Origin: Actinacidiphila glaucinigra
GTDB lineage: Bacteria > Actinomycetota > Actinomycetes > Streptomycetales > Streptomycetaceae
Reading direction: 5' to 3'
DNA length: 64,000 nt
Assembly: GCF_900188405.1 (NCBI RefSeq)
Contig: NZ_FZOF01000001.1
Span: forward strand, 682,001-746,000
Below are positions 51,323 through 59,640 of the stretch, piece by piece; within the stretch, counting starts at the first letter, position 1, and each line of letters starts with the position of its first letter. Below the pieces are notes generated by a model. It saw nothing but the letters and a program-made list of their open reading frames with translations, had not been told where the DNA came from and made no database searches. Position numbers and translations under genes: made by a program.

Positions 51323-52740
51323 CTGCCCCCCTGGAGACGGCTCACCCTGAACTCGAGGGTCTGGGCAACTACGAGTACGGCTGGGCCGACTCGGACGTAG
51401 CCGGTGCCGCCGCCCGTCGTGGCCTGAACGAGGACGTCGTCCGCGACATCTCCGCGAAGAAGAACGAGCCCGAGTGGATGCTCAAGCTCCGCCTCAAGGG
51501 CCTCAAGCTCTTCGGGAAGAAGCCCATGCCCACCTGGGGCTCGGACCTGTCCGGCATCGACTTCGACAACATCAAGTACTTCGTACGGTCCACGGAGAAG
51601 CAGGCGGAGTCCTGGGAGGACCTGCCCGAGGACATCAAGAACACCTACGACAAGCTGGGCATCCCCGAGGCGGAGAAGCAGCGGCTGGTCGCGGGCGTGG
51701 CCGCGCAGTACGAGTCGGAGGTCGTCTACCACCAGATCCGCGAGGACCTGGAGGAGCAGGGCGTCATCTTCCTGGACACCGACACGGCGCTGAAGGAGCA
51801 CCCGGAGCTGTTCCAGGAGTACTTCGGCACGGTCATCCCCGCGGGTGACAACAAGTTCGCCTCCCTGAACACCGCGGTGTGGTCCGGCGGCTCGTTCATC
51901 TACGTGCCGAAGGGCGTGCACGTCGAGATCCCGCTGCAGGCCTACTTCCGGATCAACACCGAGAACATGGGCCAGTTCGAGCGGACGCTGATCATCGTCG
52001 ACGAGGACGCCTACGTCCACTACGTCGAGGGCTGCACCGCGCCGATCTACAAGTCGGACTCGCTGCACAGCGCCGTGGTCGAGATCATCGTGAAGAAGGG
52101 CGGCCGCTGCCGCTACACGACGATCCAGAACTGGTCGAACAACGTGTACAACCTGGTCACCAAGCGCGCCGTGGCGTACGAGGGCGCGACCATGGAGTGG
52201 GTCGACGGCAACATCGGCTCCAAGGTGACCATGAAGTACCCGGCCGTCTACCTGATGGGCGAGCACGCCAAGGGCGAGACCCTGTCGATCGCCTTCGCGG
52301 GCGAGGGCCAGCACCAGGACGCCGGCGCCAAGATGGTGCACATGGCGCCGAACACCTCCTCCTCGATCGTCTCCAAGTCGGTGGCCCGCGGCGGTGGCCG
52401 CACCTCCTACCGCGGTCTGATCGAGATCGGCGAGGGCGCCGCCGGCTCCAAGTCCAACGTGCTGTGCGACGCGCTGCTGGTGGACACGATCTCCCGCTCG
52501 GACACCTACCCGTACGTGGACGTCCGCGAGGACGACGTGTCGATGGGCCACGAGGCGACCGTCTCCAAGGTCAGCGAGGACCAGCTCTTCTACCTGATGA
52601 GCCGCGGCCTGGAGGAGACCGAGGCGATGGCCACCATCGTCCGCGGCTTCGTGGAGCCGATCGCGCGCGAGCTGCCCATGGAGTACGCGCTGGAGCTCAA
52701 CCGGCTGATCGAGCTGCAGATGGAGGGTTCGGTCGGCTGA
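51319..52740 (+). CDS. sufB: Fe-S cluster scaffold subunit SufB
   Basis: Scaffold of the SufBCD complex, on which clusters are built. The 473-aa protein starts at the ATG overlapping the sufR stop. It has the SufB beta-helix core: '[33 protein letters not shown]', '[26 protein letters not shown]', '[25 protein letters not shown]' and the C-terminal '[21 protein letters not shown]', which contacts SufC. The Cys in 'VEGCTAP' is a likely cluster ligand. Length fits the family. A 223-bp spacer containing a repeat hairpin separates it from sufD. Confidence 0.97.
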   Translation: MTAPLETAHPELEGLGNYEYGWADSDVAGAAARRGLNEDVVRDISAKKNEPEWMLKLRLKGLKLFGKKPMPTWGSDLSGIDFDNIKYFVRSTEKQAESWEDLPEDIKNTYDKLGIPEAEKQRLVAGVAAQYESEVVYHQIREDLEEQGVIFLDTDTALKEHPELFQEYFGTVIPAGDNKFASLNTAVWSGGSFIYVPKGVHVEIPLQAYFRINTENMGQFERTLIIVDEDAYVHYVEGCTAPIYKSDSLHSAVVEIIVKKGGRCRYTTIQNWSNNVYNLVTKRAVAYEGATMEWVDGNIGSKVTMKYPAVYLMGEHAKGETLSIAFAGEGQHQDAGAKMVHMAPNTSSSIVSKSVARGGGRTSYRGLIEIGEGAAGSKSNVLCDALLVDTISRSDTYPYVDVREDDVSMGHEATVSKVSEDQLFYLMSRGLEETEAMATIVRGFVEPIARELPMEYALELNRLIELQMEGSVG

Positions 52741-52857
52741 CGCCCGGCCGCTCCGTCCACCACGAACCGATGCCCCTGCAGGGCCGTGAGCGAGCCGAAG
52801 GGCGCGACGAGCCGAAGAGCGACGAGACCAAGCGACCTGGGAACGAGGGAGCGCAGT

Positions 52858-52933
52858 GTCGAGGAGCGTCGGCTGGGGGCCCCTCCCAGCGGTAGCTGGG
52901 GGAGGGTTCGAGCGCCCGGAGGCGAGCGAGCAC
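52858..52933 (+). repeat. Interspersed hairpin repeat in the sufB-sufD spacer
   Basis: The stretch GGCTGGGGGCCCCTCCCAGC (52871-52890) is followed by GGTAGCTGGGGGAGGG; the C-rich arm at 52880-52890 pairs with 52895-52906 around a GGTA loop with a small bulge. This wording recurs in Streptomyces intergenic DNA as a small repeat. It may modulate the sufB:sufD ratio through partial termination or RNA processing. Confidence 0.5.
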
Positions 52934-52963
52934 AAATAGGCAGAAAGAGGCAGTAAGACAGCC

Positions 52964-54139
52964 ATGGCTGAAACCATCCCGGCCGCCGGTGCCACCACCG
53001 AAGGCGCCATCCAGGTCGGCCAGCCCCGGGACGCCCGGGTCAGCGCGCCCGCGTCCTACGACGTGGCCGACTTCCCCGTGCCGAACGGCCGCGAGGAGGA
53101 GTGGCGCTTCACCCCGCTGGAGCGGCTGCGCGGTCTGCACGACGGCACCGCCGTCGCCACCGGTGGCGGCGTCAAGGTCGAGGTGAGCGCCCCCGCCGGC
53201 GTCATCGTCGAGACCGTCGGCCGGGACGACGCCCGGGTCGGCAAGGCCGGCAAGCCGGTCGACCGGGTCGCCGCCCAGGCGTACAGCGCCTTCGAGAAGG
53301 CCGGTGTCGTCTCCATCCCCAAGGACGCGGTGCTCTCCGAGCCGGTGCGGATCTCCGTGCACGGCCAGGGCGGCGTGGCCTTCGGCCACCAGGTGGTCGA
53401 GGTCGGGGCCTTCGCCGAGGCGGTCGTGGTGATCGACCACACCGGTGACGCCACCGTCGCCGCCAACGTCGAGTACCTGATCGGCGACGGCGCCAAGCTG
53501 ACCGTCGTCTCCATCCAGGACTGGGACGACACCGCCGTGCACGCCGCCCAGCACACCGCGCTGATCGGCCGCGACGCGACCTTCAAGTCCGTCGTCGTCA
53601 CCTTCGGCGGCGACGTGGTGCGGCTGCACCCGCGGGTCCTCTACGGCGCCCCGGGCGGCGAGGCCGAGCTCTACGGCCTCTACTTCACCGACGAGGGCCA
53701 GCACCAGGAGCACCGCCTCTTCATCGACCACGACACCCCGCACTGCCGGTCGAACGTGGCGTACAAGGGCGCGCTGCAGGGCCGGGACGCGCACGCGGTG
53801 TGGATCGGCGACGTGCTCATCCGCGCCGAGGCCGAGGGCACCGACACCTACGAGCTCAACCGCAACCTGGTGCTCACCGACGGCGCCCGGGTCGACTCGG
53901 TGCCGAACCTGGAGATCGAGACCGGCGAGATCGTCGGCGCCGGCCACGCCTCGGCCACCGGCCGTTTCGAGGACGAGCAGCTGTTCTACCTGATGGCCCG
54001 CGGCATCCCGGCCGACGAGGCCCGCCGGCTGGTCGTGCGCGGTTTCTTCGCCGAGCTGATCCAGCAGATCGGTGTCGCCGACCTGCAGGAGCGCCTGCTG
54101 GAGAAGATCGACGCGGAGCTGGAGGCGTCCGTCGTATGA
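52964..54139 (+). CDS. sufD: Fe-S assembly subunit SufD
   Basis: Partner of SufB and SufC in the SufBCD scaffold, needed for iron acquisition. The 391-aa protein has the SufB/D C-terminal domain: 'HTALIGRDATFKSVVVTFGGDVVRLHPRVLYGAPGGEAELYGLYF', then 'HQEHRLFIDHDTPHCRSNVAYKGAL' (His and Cys conserved) and 'HASATGRFEDEQLFYLMARGI'. The N-terminus holds 'NGREEEWRFTPLERL'. It overlaps the ferredoxin gene by ATGA. Order sufR-sufB-sufD-fdx-sufC-sufS-sufU is the actinobacterial standard. Confidence 0.96.
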   Translation: MAETIPAAGATTEGAIQVGQPRDARVSAPASYDVADFPVPNGREEEWRFTPLERLRGLHDGTAVATGGGVKVEVSAPAGVIVETVGRDDARVGKAGKPVDRVAAQAYSAFEKAGVVSIPKDAVLSEPVRISVHGQGGVAFGHQVVEVGAFAEAVVVIDHTGDATVAANVEYLIGDGAKLTVVSIQDWDDTAVHAAQHTALIGRDATFKSVVVTFGGDVVRLHPRVLYGAPGGEAELYGLYFTDEGQHQEHRLFIDHDTPHCRSNVAYKGALQGRDAHAVWIGDVLIRAEAEGTDTYELNRNLVLTDGARVDSVPNLEIETGEIVGAGHASATGRFEDEQLFYLMARGIPADEARRLVVRGFFAELIQQIGVADLQERLLEKIDAELEASVV

Positions 54140-54465
54140 CCACTGCCGAAGGCTTCGTCCGCGCCTGCGCGCTGAGCGAGCTCGAGGAGGACACGCCCAA
54201 GCGTGTCGAGCTCGGCGGCGTGCCGGTGTCGGTCGTGCTCACCGAGGGCGAGGTGTTCGCGATCAACGACATCTGCTCGCACGCGAACGTCTCGCTGTCC
54301 GAGGGCGAGGTGGAGGACTGCCAGATCGAGTGCTGGCTGCACGGCTCCTCCTTCGACCTGAGGACCGGCAAGCCGTCCGGGCTGCCCGCGACGCGGCCCG
54401 TCCCCGTGTACCCCGTTCAGATCCAAGGGGACGATGTGCTCGTCTCCGTCACCCAGGAGTCCTGA
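54136..54465 (+). CDS. Rieske-type ferredoxin of the suf operon
   Basis: The 109-aa cytosolic protein overlaps the sufD stop by 4 bp. It has the Rieske [2Fe-2S] motifs of dioxygenase ferredoxins: 'DICSHANVSLSEG' (Cys-x-His) and 'QIECWLHGSSFDLRTGKPSGLPATRPVPVYPV' (Cys-x2-His). No transmembrane segment is present, unlike the Rieske lipoprotein at 20174. Sitting between sufD and sufC, it probably supplies electrons for cluster assembly. Its exact partner is not known. Confidence 0.92.
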   Translation: MTTAEGFVRACALSELEEDTPKRVELGGVPVSVVLTEGEVFAINDICSHANVSLSEGEVEDCQIECWLHGSSFDLRTGKPSGLPATRPVPVYPVQIQGDDVLVSVTQES

Positions 54466-54472
54466 GACACCC

Positions 54473-55237
54473 ATGGCAACGCTTGAGATCCACGACCTGC
54501 ACGTCTCCGTCGAGGCCGAGAACGGTCCGCGGGAGATCCTCCGCGGCGTCGACCTGACCGTGAAGCAGGGCGAGACCCACGCCATCATGGGTCCGAACGG
54601 CTCCGGCAAGTCGACCCTGGCCTACTCGCTGGCCGGGCACCCGAAGTACACCGTCACCGGTGGCACCGTGACCCTGGACGGCGAGGACGTGCTGGCCATG
54701 TCCGTCGACGAGCGGGCCCGGGCGGGCGTCTTCCTGGCCATGCAGTACCCCGTCGAGGTCCCCGGCGTCTCGGTCTCCAACTTCCTGCGGACCTCGGCCA
54801 CCGCCATCCGCGGCGAGGCCCCGAAGCTGCGCACCTGGGTGAAGGAGGTCAAGGAGGCCATGGAGCGCCTGCACATGGACCCCTCCTTCGCCGAGCGCAA
54901 CGTCAACGAGGGCTTCTCCGGCGGTGAGAAGAAGCGCCACGAGATCCTCCAGCTCGAACTGCTCAAGCCCAAGATCGCGATCCTCGACGAGACCGACTCC
55001 GGCCTGGACGTCGACGCGCTGCGCATCGTCTCCGAGGGCGTCAACCGGGTACGCGAGAGCGGTGAGGTCGGCACGCTGCTGATCACCCACTACACCCGGA
55101 TCCTGCGCTACATCAAGCCCGACCACGTCCACGTCTTCGCCGCGGGCCGGATCGCCGAGTCCGGCGGTCCGGAGCTGGCGGACAAGCTGGAGGCCGAGGG
55201 CTACGAGGCCTATGTGAAGGGAGGCGCGTCCGCGTGA
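54473..55237 (+). CDS. sufC: Fe-S assembly ATPase SufC
   Basis: ABC-type ATPase that drives structural changes in SufBCD. The 254-aa protein starts 7 bp after the ferredoxin gene. Motifs: Walker A 'GPNGSGKSTL', signature 'FSGGEKKRHEILQ' (the SufC version of LSGGQ), Walker B 'IAILDETDSGLDVDAL' and switch His in 'LLITHYTRILRYI'. No transmembrane partner is needed because SufC is soluble. It overlaps sufS by GTGA, supporting coupled expression. Confidence 0.97.
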   Translation: MATLEIHDLHVSVEAENGPREILRGVDLTVKQGETHAIMGPNGSGKSTLAYSLAGHPKYTVTGGTVTLDGEDVLAMSVDERARAGVFLAMQYPVEVPGVSVSNFLRTSATAIRGEAPKLRTWVKEVKEAMERLHMDPSFAERNVNEGFSGGEKKRHEILQLELLKPKIAILDETDSGLDVDALRIVSEGVNRVRESGEVGTLLITHYTRILRYIKPDHVHVFAAGRIAESGGPELADKLEAEGYEAYVKGGASA

Positions 55238-56493
55238 CACCGCAGCTGCCGGGCCTGCTGGACGCCGAGGCGATCCGCAAGGACTTCCCGGTGCTGGACC
55301 GCCTGGTCCATGACGGCAAGAAGCTCGTCTACCTGGACAACGCGGCGACCTCGCAGAAGCCGCGCCAGGTCCTCGACGCCCTCAGCGAGTACTACGAGCG
55401 CTACAACGCCAACGTCCACCGCGGTGTGCACACGCTCGCCGAGGAGGCCACGGCGCTGTACGAGGGCGCCCGTGACAAGATCGCGGCCTTCATCAACGCG
55501 CCGAGCCGCGACGAGGTGATATTCACCAAGAACGCCTCGGAGTCGCTGAACCTGGTCGCCAACATGCTGGGCTGGGCCGACGAGCCCTACCGCGTGGACA
55601 GCGACACCGAGATCGTCATCACGGAGATGGAGCACCACTCCAACATCGTCCCGTGGCAGCTGCTCTCGCAGCGCACCGGCGCGAAGCTGAAGTGGTTCGG
55701 CCTGACCGACGACGGCCGGCTCGACCTGAGCGACATCGAGCAGGTCATCACCGAGAAGACGAAGATCGTCTCCTTCACGCTCGTCTCCAACATCCTGGGC
55801 ACGGTCAACCCGGTCGAGGCGCTCGTGCGCCGCGCCCAGGAGGTCGGCGCCCTGGTGCTGATCGACGCCTCGCAGGCCGCTCCGCACATGGTGCTGGACG
55901 TGCAGGCGCTGCAGGCCGACTTCGTGGCCTTCACCGGCCACAAGATGCTCGGCCCGACCGGCATCGGCGTGCTGTGGGGCCGCCAGGAGCTGCTGGAGGA
56001 TCTCCCGCCGTTCCTGGGCGGCGGCGAGATGATCGAGACCGTCTCGATGCACGAGTCGACCTACGCGCCCGCGCCGCACAAGTTCGAGGCGGGTACGCCC
56101 CCGATCGCCCAGGCCGTCGGCCTCGGCGCGGCCGTGGACTACCTGAGCGCCATCGGCATGGACCGGATCGCCGCGCACGAGCACGCGATCACCGAGTACG
56201 CGCTGCGCCGGCTGAAGGAGGTGCCCGGGCTGAAGATCATCGGACCGGACACCCCCGAGGGCCGCGGCTCCGCGATCTCCTTCACCCTCGGCGACATCCA
56301 CCCGCACGACGTGGGCCAGGTCCTCGACGAGCAGGGCATCGCCGTGCGGGTCGGGCACCACTGCGCGCGGCCGGTGTGCCTGCGGTACGGAATTCCCGCG
56401 ACCACGCGAGCGTCGTTCTATCTGTACTCCACTCCGGCCGAGGTCGACGCCTTGGTCGAGGGCCTGGAGCACGTACGGAACTTCTTCGGCTGA
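55234..56493 (+). CDS. sufS: Cysteine desulphurase SufS
   Basis: PLP enzyme that removes sulphur from cysteine for cluster building. The 419-aa class V aminotransferase-fold protein starts at a GTG overlapping sufC. 'VYLDNAATSQKP' opens the fold, 'EHHSNIVPWQLL' and 'IDASQAAPHMVLDVQAL' surround PLP, 'FTGHKMLGPTGIGVLWG' contains the PLP Lys, and 'RVGHHCARPVCLRYG' holds the persulphide Cys on a short loop, typical of group II (SufS). The activator SufU follows 19 bp downstream. Confidence 0.97.
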   Translation: MTPQLPGLLDAEAIRKDFPVLDRLVHDGKKLVYLDNAATSQKPRQVLDALSEYYERYNANVHRGVHTLAEEATALYEGARDKIAAFINAPSRDEVIFTKNASESLNLVANMLGWADEPYRVDSDTEIVITEMEHHSNIVPWQLLSQRTGAKLKWFGLTDDGRLDLSDIEQVITEKTKIVSFTLVSNILGTVNPVEALVRRAQEVGALVLIDASQAAPHMVLDVQALQADFVAFTGHKMLGPTGIGVLWGRQELLEDLPPFLGGGEMIETVSMHESTYAPAPHKFEAGTPPIAQAVGLGAAVDYLSAIGMDRIAAHEHAITEYALRRLKEVPGLKIIGPDTPEGRGSAISFTLGDIHPHDVGQVLDEQGIAVRVGHHCARPVCLRYGIPATTRASFYLYSTPAEVDALVEGLEHVRNFFG

Positions 56494-56512
56494 GGGACGG
56501 ACGGCGAAGCCT

Positions 56513-56977
56513 GTGAAGCTGGATTCGATGTACCAGGAAGTCATCCTGGACCACTACAAGAACCCGCACGGCCGCGGCCTGCGCGACGGCGATGTCGAGG
56601 TGCACCACGTCAACCCGACGTGCGGCGACGAGATCACCCTGCGCGTCAAGCTCGACGGCACGTCCATCCAGGACATCAGCTACGAGGGTCAGGGCTGTTC
56701 CATCAGCCAGGCCAGTGCCTCCGTGCTCAACGAACTGCTCGTCGGCCGCCAGGTCGACGAGGCCGTGAAGGTCCAGGAGGTCTTCCTGGAGCTGATGCAG
56801 TCCAAGGGCAAGCTGGAGCCCGACGACGCGATGGAGGACGTGCTGGAGGACGCGGTCGCGTTCGCCGGCGTCTCCAAGTACCCGGCGCGCGTCAAGTGCG
56901 CGTTGCTGAGCTGGATGGCGTGGAAGGACGCCACCGCCCAGGCTCTGGGCGATGGCGCGGTCAGGGAGTCCGCATGA
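56513..56977 (+). CDS. sufU: Sulphur-transfer protein SufU
   Basis: Zinc-containing partner that accepts persulphide sulphur from SufS. The 154-aa protein starts at a GTG with GACGGACGGCGAAGC upstream, so its ribosome site is weak; coupling to sufS may help. The three conserved cysteines are in 'NPTCGDEI', 'GQGCSISQASASVLNELL' and 'ARVKCALLSWMAWKDA'. The insertion between the second and third Cys identifies SufU rather than IscU. It overlaps the next gene by ATGA. Confidence 0.95.
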   Translation: MKLDSMYQEVILDHYKNPHGRGLRDGDVEVHHVNPTCGDEITLRVKLDGTSIQDISYEGQGCSISQASASVLNELLVGRQVDEAVKVQEVFLELMQSKGKLEPDDAMEDVLEDAVAFAGVSKYPARVKCALLSWMAWKDATAQALGDGAVRESA

Positions 56978-57315
56978 GCGAGAACGCAGAAGTGACGACG
57001 ACGAAGCCGGCGAGCGAGGAGGAGATCCGCGAGGCCCTCTACGACGTCGTCGACCCCGAACTGGGCATCGACGTCGTCAACCTCGGCCTGATCTACGGCA
57101 TCCACATCGACGACAGCAACGTCGCGACCCTCGACATGACGCTCACGTCGGCGGCCTGTCCGCTGACCGACGTCATCGAGGACCAGGCGAAGTCGGCCAC
57201 CGACGGCATCGTCAACGACCTGAAGATCAACTGGGTCTGGATGCCGCCGTGGGGCCCCGACAAGATCACTGACGAGGGCCGCGACCAGCTGCGCGCACTC
57301 GGCTTCAACGTCTGA
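56974..57315 (+). CDS. MIP18/DUF59-family Fe-S assembly factor (SufT-like)
   Basis: The 113-aa protein starts at the ATG overlapping sufU. 'EEEIREALYDVVDPELGIDVVNLGLIYGI' is the DUF59 signature, and 'LTSAACPLTDVIEDQAKSA' carries the reactive Cys. SufT-type proteins help mature particular iron-sulphur proteins. Position at the end of the suf operon strongly supports that role. The coding region is followed by a GC-rich tract near 57316-57390 that may hold the operon's end, though no clean hairpin is evident. Confidence 0.93.
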   Translation: MSENAEVTTTKPASEEEIREALYDVVDPELGIDVVNLGLIYGIHIDDSNVATLDMTLTSAACPLTDVIEDQAKSATDGIVNDLKINWVWMPPWGPDKITDEGRDQLRALGFNV

Positions 57316-57404
57316 CCCTCGCGGGGCCCCAGGGGTCCCGGAGACCACGACCGCGGGACGCCGCTCCGATCGGGAGCCGCGTCCCGCAGTTGTGTTGCGG
57401 CCCG

Positions 57405-57444
57405 CGATGTGTACGGGTGTACACATCGATGTGTACGCTTGTAC
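57405..57444 (+). promoter_or_regulatory. Paired GTAC-N4-GTAC operators and leaderless promoter of the SMR-TetR operon
   Basis: Two copies of CGATGTGTAC-N4-GTAC (57405-57422 and 57427-57444) occur 22 bp apart, about two helical turns. Between them lies the perfect 18-bp palindrome GTACACATCGATGTGTAC (57419-57436). TACGCT (57434-57439) ends 7 nt before the SMR ATG and would be the -10 of a leaderless mRNA, inside the second site. Repression by the TetR protein encoded downstream is the likely use. Confidence 0.65.
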
Positions 57445-57446
57445 GC

Positions 57447-57767
57447 ATGGCATACGCATTGCTGGGCGGGGCGATACTCGCCGAAGTGCTCGGTACGACA
57501 TCCATGAAGTACAGCGACGGCTTCACCAGGCTGTGGCCCTCCCTCGGCACCGCCGCCGGCTACCTGATCGCCTTCGCGCTGCTCGCGCAGACGCTCAAGT
57601 CGATGTCCGTGGGCACCGCCTACGCGATCTGGGCCGGGGTCGGCACCGCCGCGATCGCCGCCATCGGCATGGTCTTCCTCGGCGAGGCGGCCACCGCGGC
57701 CAAGCTGACGGGGATACTCCTGGTCATCGCCGGGGTGGTCGTCCTCAACCTGGGCGGCTCCCACTGA
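57447..57767 (+). CDS. Small multidrug resistance (SMR/EmrE-type) exporter
   Basis: The 106-aa protein has four membrane helices and works as a dimer. 'LLGGAILAEVLGTTSMKYSDGFTRLWPSL' contains the membrane Glu that binds both proton and drug, and 'QTLKSMSVGTAYAIWAGVGTAAIAAIG' is the family loop of helix 3. Likely substrates are quaternary ammonium or other cationic toxins. The ATG at 57447 is chosen because TACGCT lies 7 nt upstream and the operators would otherwise be coding. The TetR gene follows with a 1-base TGATG overlap. Confidence 0.92.
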   Translation: MAYALLGGAILAEVLGTTSMKYSDGFTRLWPSLGTAAGYLIAFALLAQTLKSMSVGTAYAIWAGVGTAAIAAIGMVFLGEAATAAKLTGILLVIAGVVVLNLGGSH

Positions 57768-58321
57768 TGGCCCGCCGGTACGACCCCGAGCGGCGGCAGC
57801 GCCTCATCGACGCCGCGATCCGCGTGGTCGGCGAGCGCGGCATCGCCGGGCTCAGCCACCGGGCGGTGGCCGCGGCCGCCGACGTCCCGCTGGGCTCCAC
57901 CACGTACCACTTCGCCACCCTCGACGACCTGCTCGTGGCCGCCCTGCGGCAGTGCAACGAGGCCTTCTTCCGGGAGGTCGGGGAACGCGCCCTGCTCGGC
58001 GCGCCCGGGGCCGACCTCGCCGCCGAACTGGCCCGGTTCGTCGAGGAGACGGTCTCCCGGGACCGCCCCCGTGCGCAGCTGGAGTACGAGCTCTACCTGG
58101 CCGCCCTCCGTCACGAGGCCGTACGCCCGGTAGCCGCGGAGTGGGTGGACAACATGGCCGCGCTCCTCACCCGGTGGACCGATCCGGTCACCGCCCGCGC
58201 GCTGGCCGCCCTCACCGACGGGATGTGCCTGCAGGCGCTGCTGACCGGCCGCGACATCGACCGGGAGGAGGCCCGCGAGGTCTTCGCGCGGATCATCGGC
58301 AAACCCGGGCGAGACTGCTGA
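57767..58321 (+). CDS. TetR-family transcription regulator
   Basis: The 184-aa protein has the N-terminal TetR helix-turn-helix: 'RQRLIDAAIRVVGERGIAGLSHRAVAAAADVPLGSTTYHFATLDDLLVAAL'. The C-terminal all-helical ligand domain includes 'YELYLAALRHEAVRPVAAEWVDN', as in several drug-sensing members. It overlaps the SMR exporter stop by one base, so it is translated from the same mRNA and most likely represses it through the paired sites at 57405-57444, releasing when the drug binds. No other target is evident here. Confidence 0.9.
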   Translation: MARRYDPERRQRLIDAAIRVVGERGIAGLSHRAVAAAADVPLGSTTYHFATLDDLLVAALRQCNEAFFREVGERALLGAPGADLAAELARFVEETVSRDRPRAQLEYELYLAALRHEAVRPVAAEWVDNMAALLTRWTDPVTARALAALTDGMCLQALLTGRDIDREEAREVFARIIGKPGRDC

Positions 58322-58416
58322 CCTATACCGGCCGCGACCTGATCCGGCATCCTCACGCGCCGCATTCATGCCTTCACGTGATCGATTCTTGTAGAGCGTC
58401 GATCGGAGGCCAGTAA

Positions 58417-59640
58417 ATGAAACAGGCGATGAAGGACATACCGAAGGTGGTGTGGCTCCTTGCCACCGGCATGTTCTTCGTGGCGGCGGTGAGCTTCACC
58501 TTCGTCTACCTCTTCGTCTACCTGACCGGACCCCGTGGGCTCAGCACCTCCCAGGCAGGACTCATCGCCGGCGTCGGCGGTGTGGGCATGGTCGCCGGCA
58601 ACTTCAGCGGCGGGTGGTTCGGCGACCGCTTCGGGCACCGCCGCACCCTCATCACCGGCATGGTCGTGTCCGGTCTCGGCCTCGCGGCCCTGCCGCTGAC
58701 GCCGACCGCCGCCCTCGCGGTGGTCTTCCCGGTCGCCCAGTACGCCACGGGCGTCACCCGGGCCTCCAACTCGGCGCTCATCGCCTTCTCCGTGCCCGAG
58801 GGCTCCCGCCGCCAGGGCTTCGCCCTGCTGCGCTTCATGGCGAACCTCGGCGTCACCGTGGGCCCGCCGCTCGGCGCGCTGATCGCCACCACGATCTCGT
58901 ACGACTGGCTGTTCGTCGCCGACGGCCTCGGCATGCTCCTCTTCGGCGTCTACGCGCATTTCATCCTGCCGGCGAACGGCAACCACCGGCCCAAGGGCGA
59001 CGCCTCGCCGGACGCGCCCGGCCTGTGGACCGCGCTGCGCGCCAGGCCCGCCGTGCTGGTGCTGCTCGCCGCGATCCTGGTCGCCGACACCATCTACCGC
59101 CAGCAGTACTCCACCCTGCCCGTGTACCTGAAGGACCACGGCATCGGCACCGGCGTCTACGGCGCCCTCATCGCCGTCAGCGGCGCCCTGGTCATCCTCC
59201 TCGAACTCCCGGTCACCGTCGCCCTGCGCCGGCGCGCCCCGCTGCCGATCATCGGCCTCGGCGTGATGCTGGTCGGGCTCGGCTTCGCCGCGCTGGCCAC
59301 CGGCCACTGGTACATCGCGGCCGCCGTCGTGATGATGATCCTGCTGACCGTGGGCGACATCCTCTACAAGTCGCCGTCCACGGCCTACGTCGCCGACAAC
59401 GCCCCCGACCATCTGCAGGGCCGCTTCCAGAGCATGTACGCCGGCGCCTCCATCAGCGGCGTCGTGCTGGCCGCCCCGCTCGGCGGTGTGCTCTACGAGA
59501 CCGCGCCGGGCGCGCTGTGGCCGCTGTGCGCCGTCCTCGGTGTCGTCGCCGGCGCGGCCGTGCTCGGTGCCCAGCGGCTGCCGGGCGTACGGGAAGCGGC
59601 CGTCGAGCCGGACACGGTCAAGGCCGCGACGCAGTCCTGA
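58417..59640 (+). CDS. MFS transporter (first of two paralogues)
   Basis: The 407-aa protein has twelve membrane helices and a DHA1-like layout. '[26 protein letters not shown]', 'GGWFGDRFGHRRTLITGMVVSG' (loop 2-3 motif A) and '[26 protein letters not shown]' are clear. It shares many long identical stretches with the transporter at 60575, so the two arose by duplication. An export role for small drugs or metabolites is likely; substrate unknown. GGAGG lies 11 bp before the ATG. Its last 23 bases overlap the 3' end of the convergent HxlR-peroxiredoxin gene. Confidence 0.88.
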   Translation: MKQAMKDIPKVVWLLATGMFFVAAVSFTFVYLFVYLTGPRGLSTSQAGLIAGVGGVGMVAGNFSGGWFGDRFGHRRTLITGMVVSGLGLAALPLTPTAALAVVFPVAQYATGVTRASNSALIAFSVPEGSRRQGFALLRFMANLGVTVGPPLGALIATTISYDWLFVADGLGMLLFGVYAHFILPANGNHRPKGDASPDAPGLWTALRARPAVLVLLAAILVADTIYRQQYSTLPVYLKDHGIGTGVYGALIAVSGALVILLELPVTVALRRRAPLPIIGLGVMLVGLGFAALATGHWYIAAAVVMMILLTVGDILYKSPSTAYVADNAPDHLQGRFQSMYAGASISGVVLAAPLGGVLYETAPGALWPLCAVLGVVAGAAVLGAQRLPGVREAAVEPDTVKAATQS

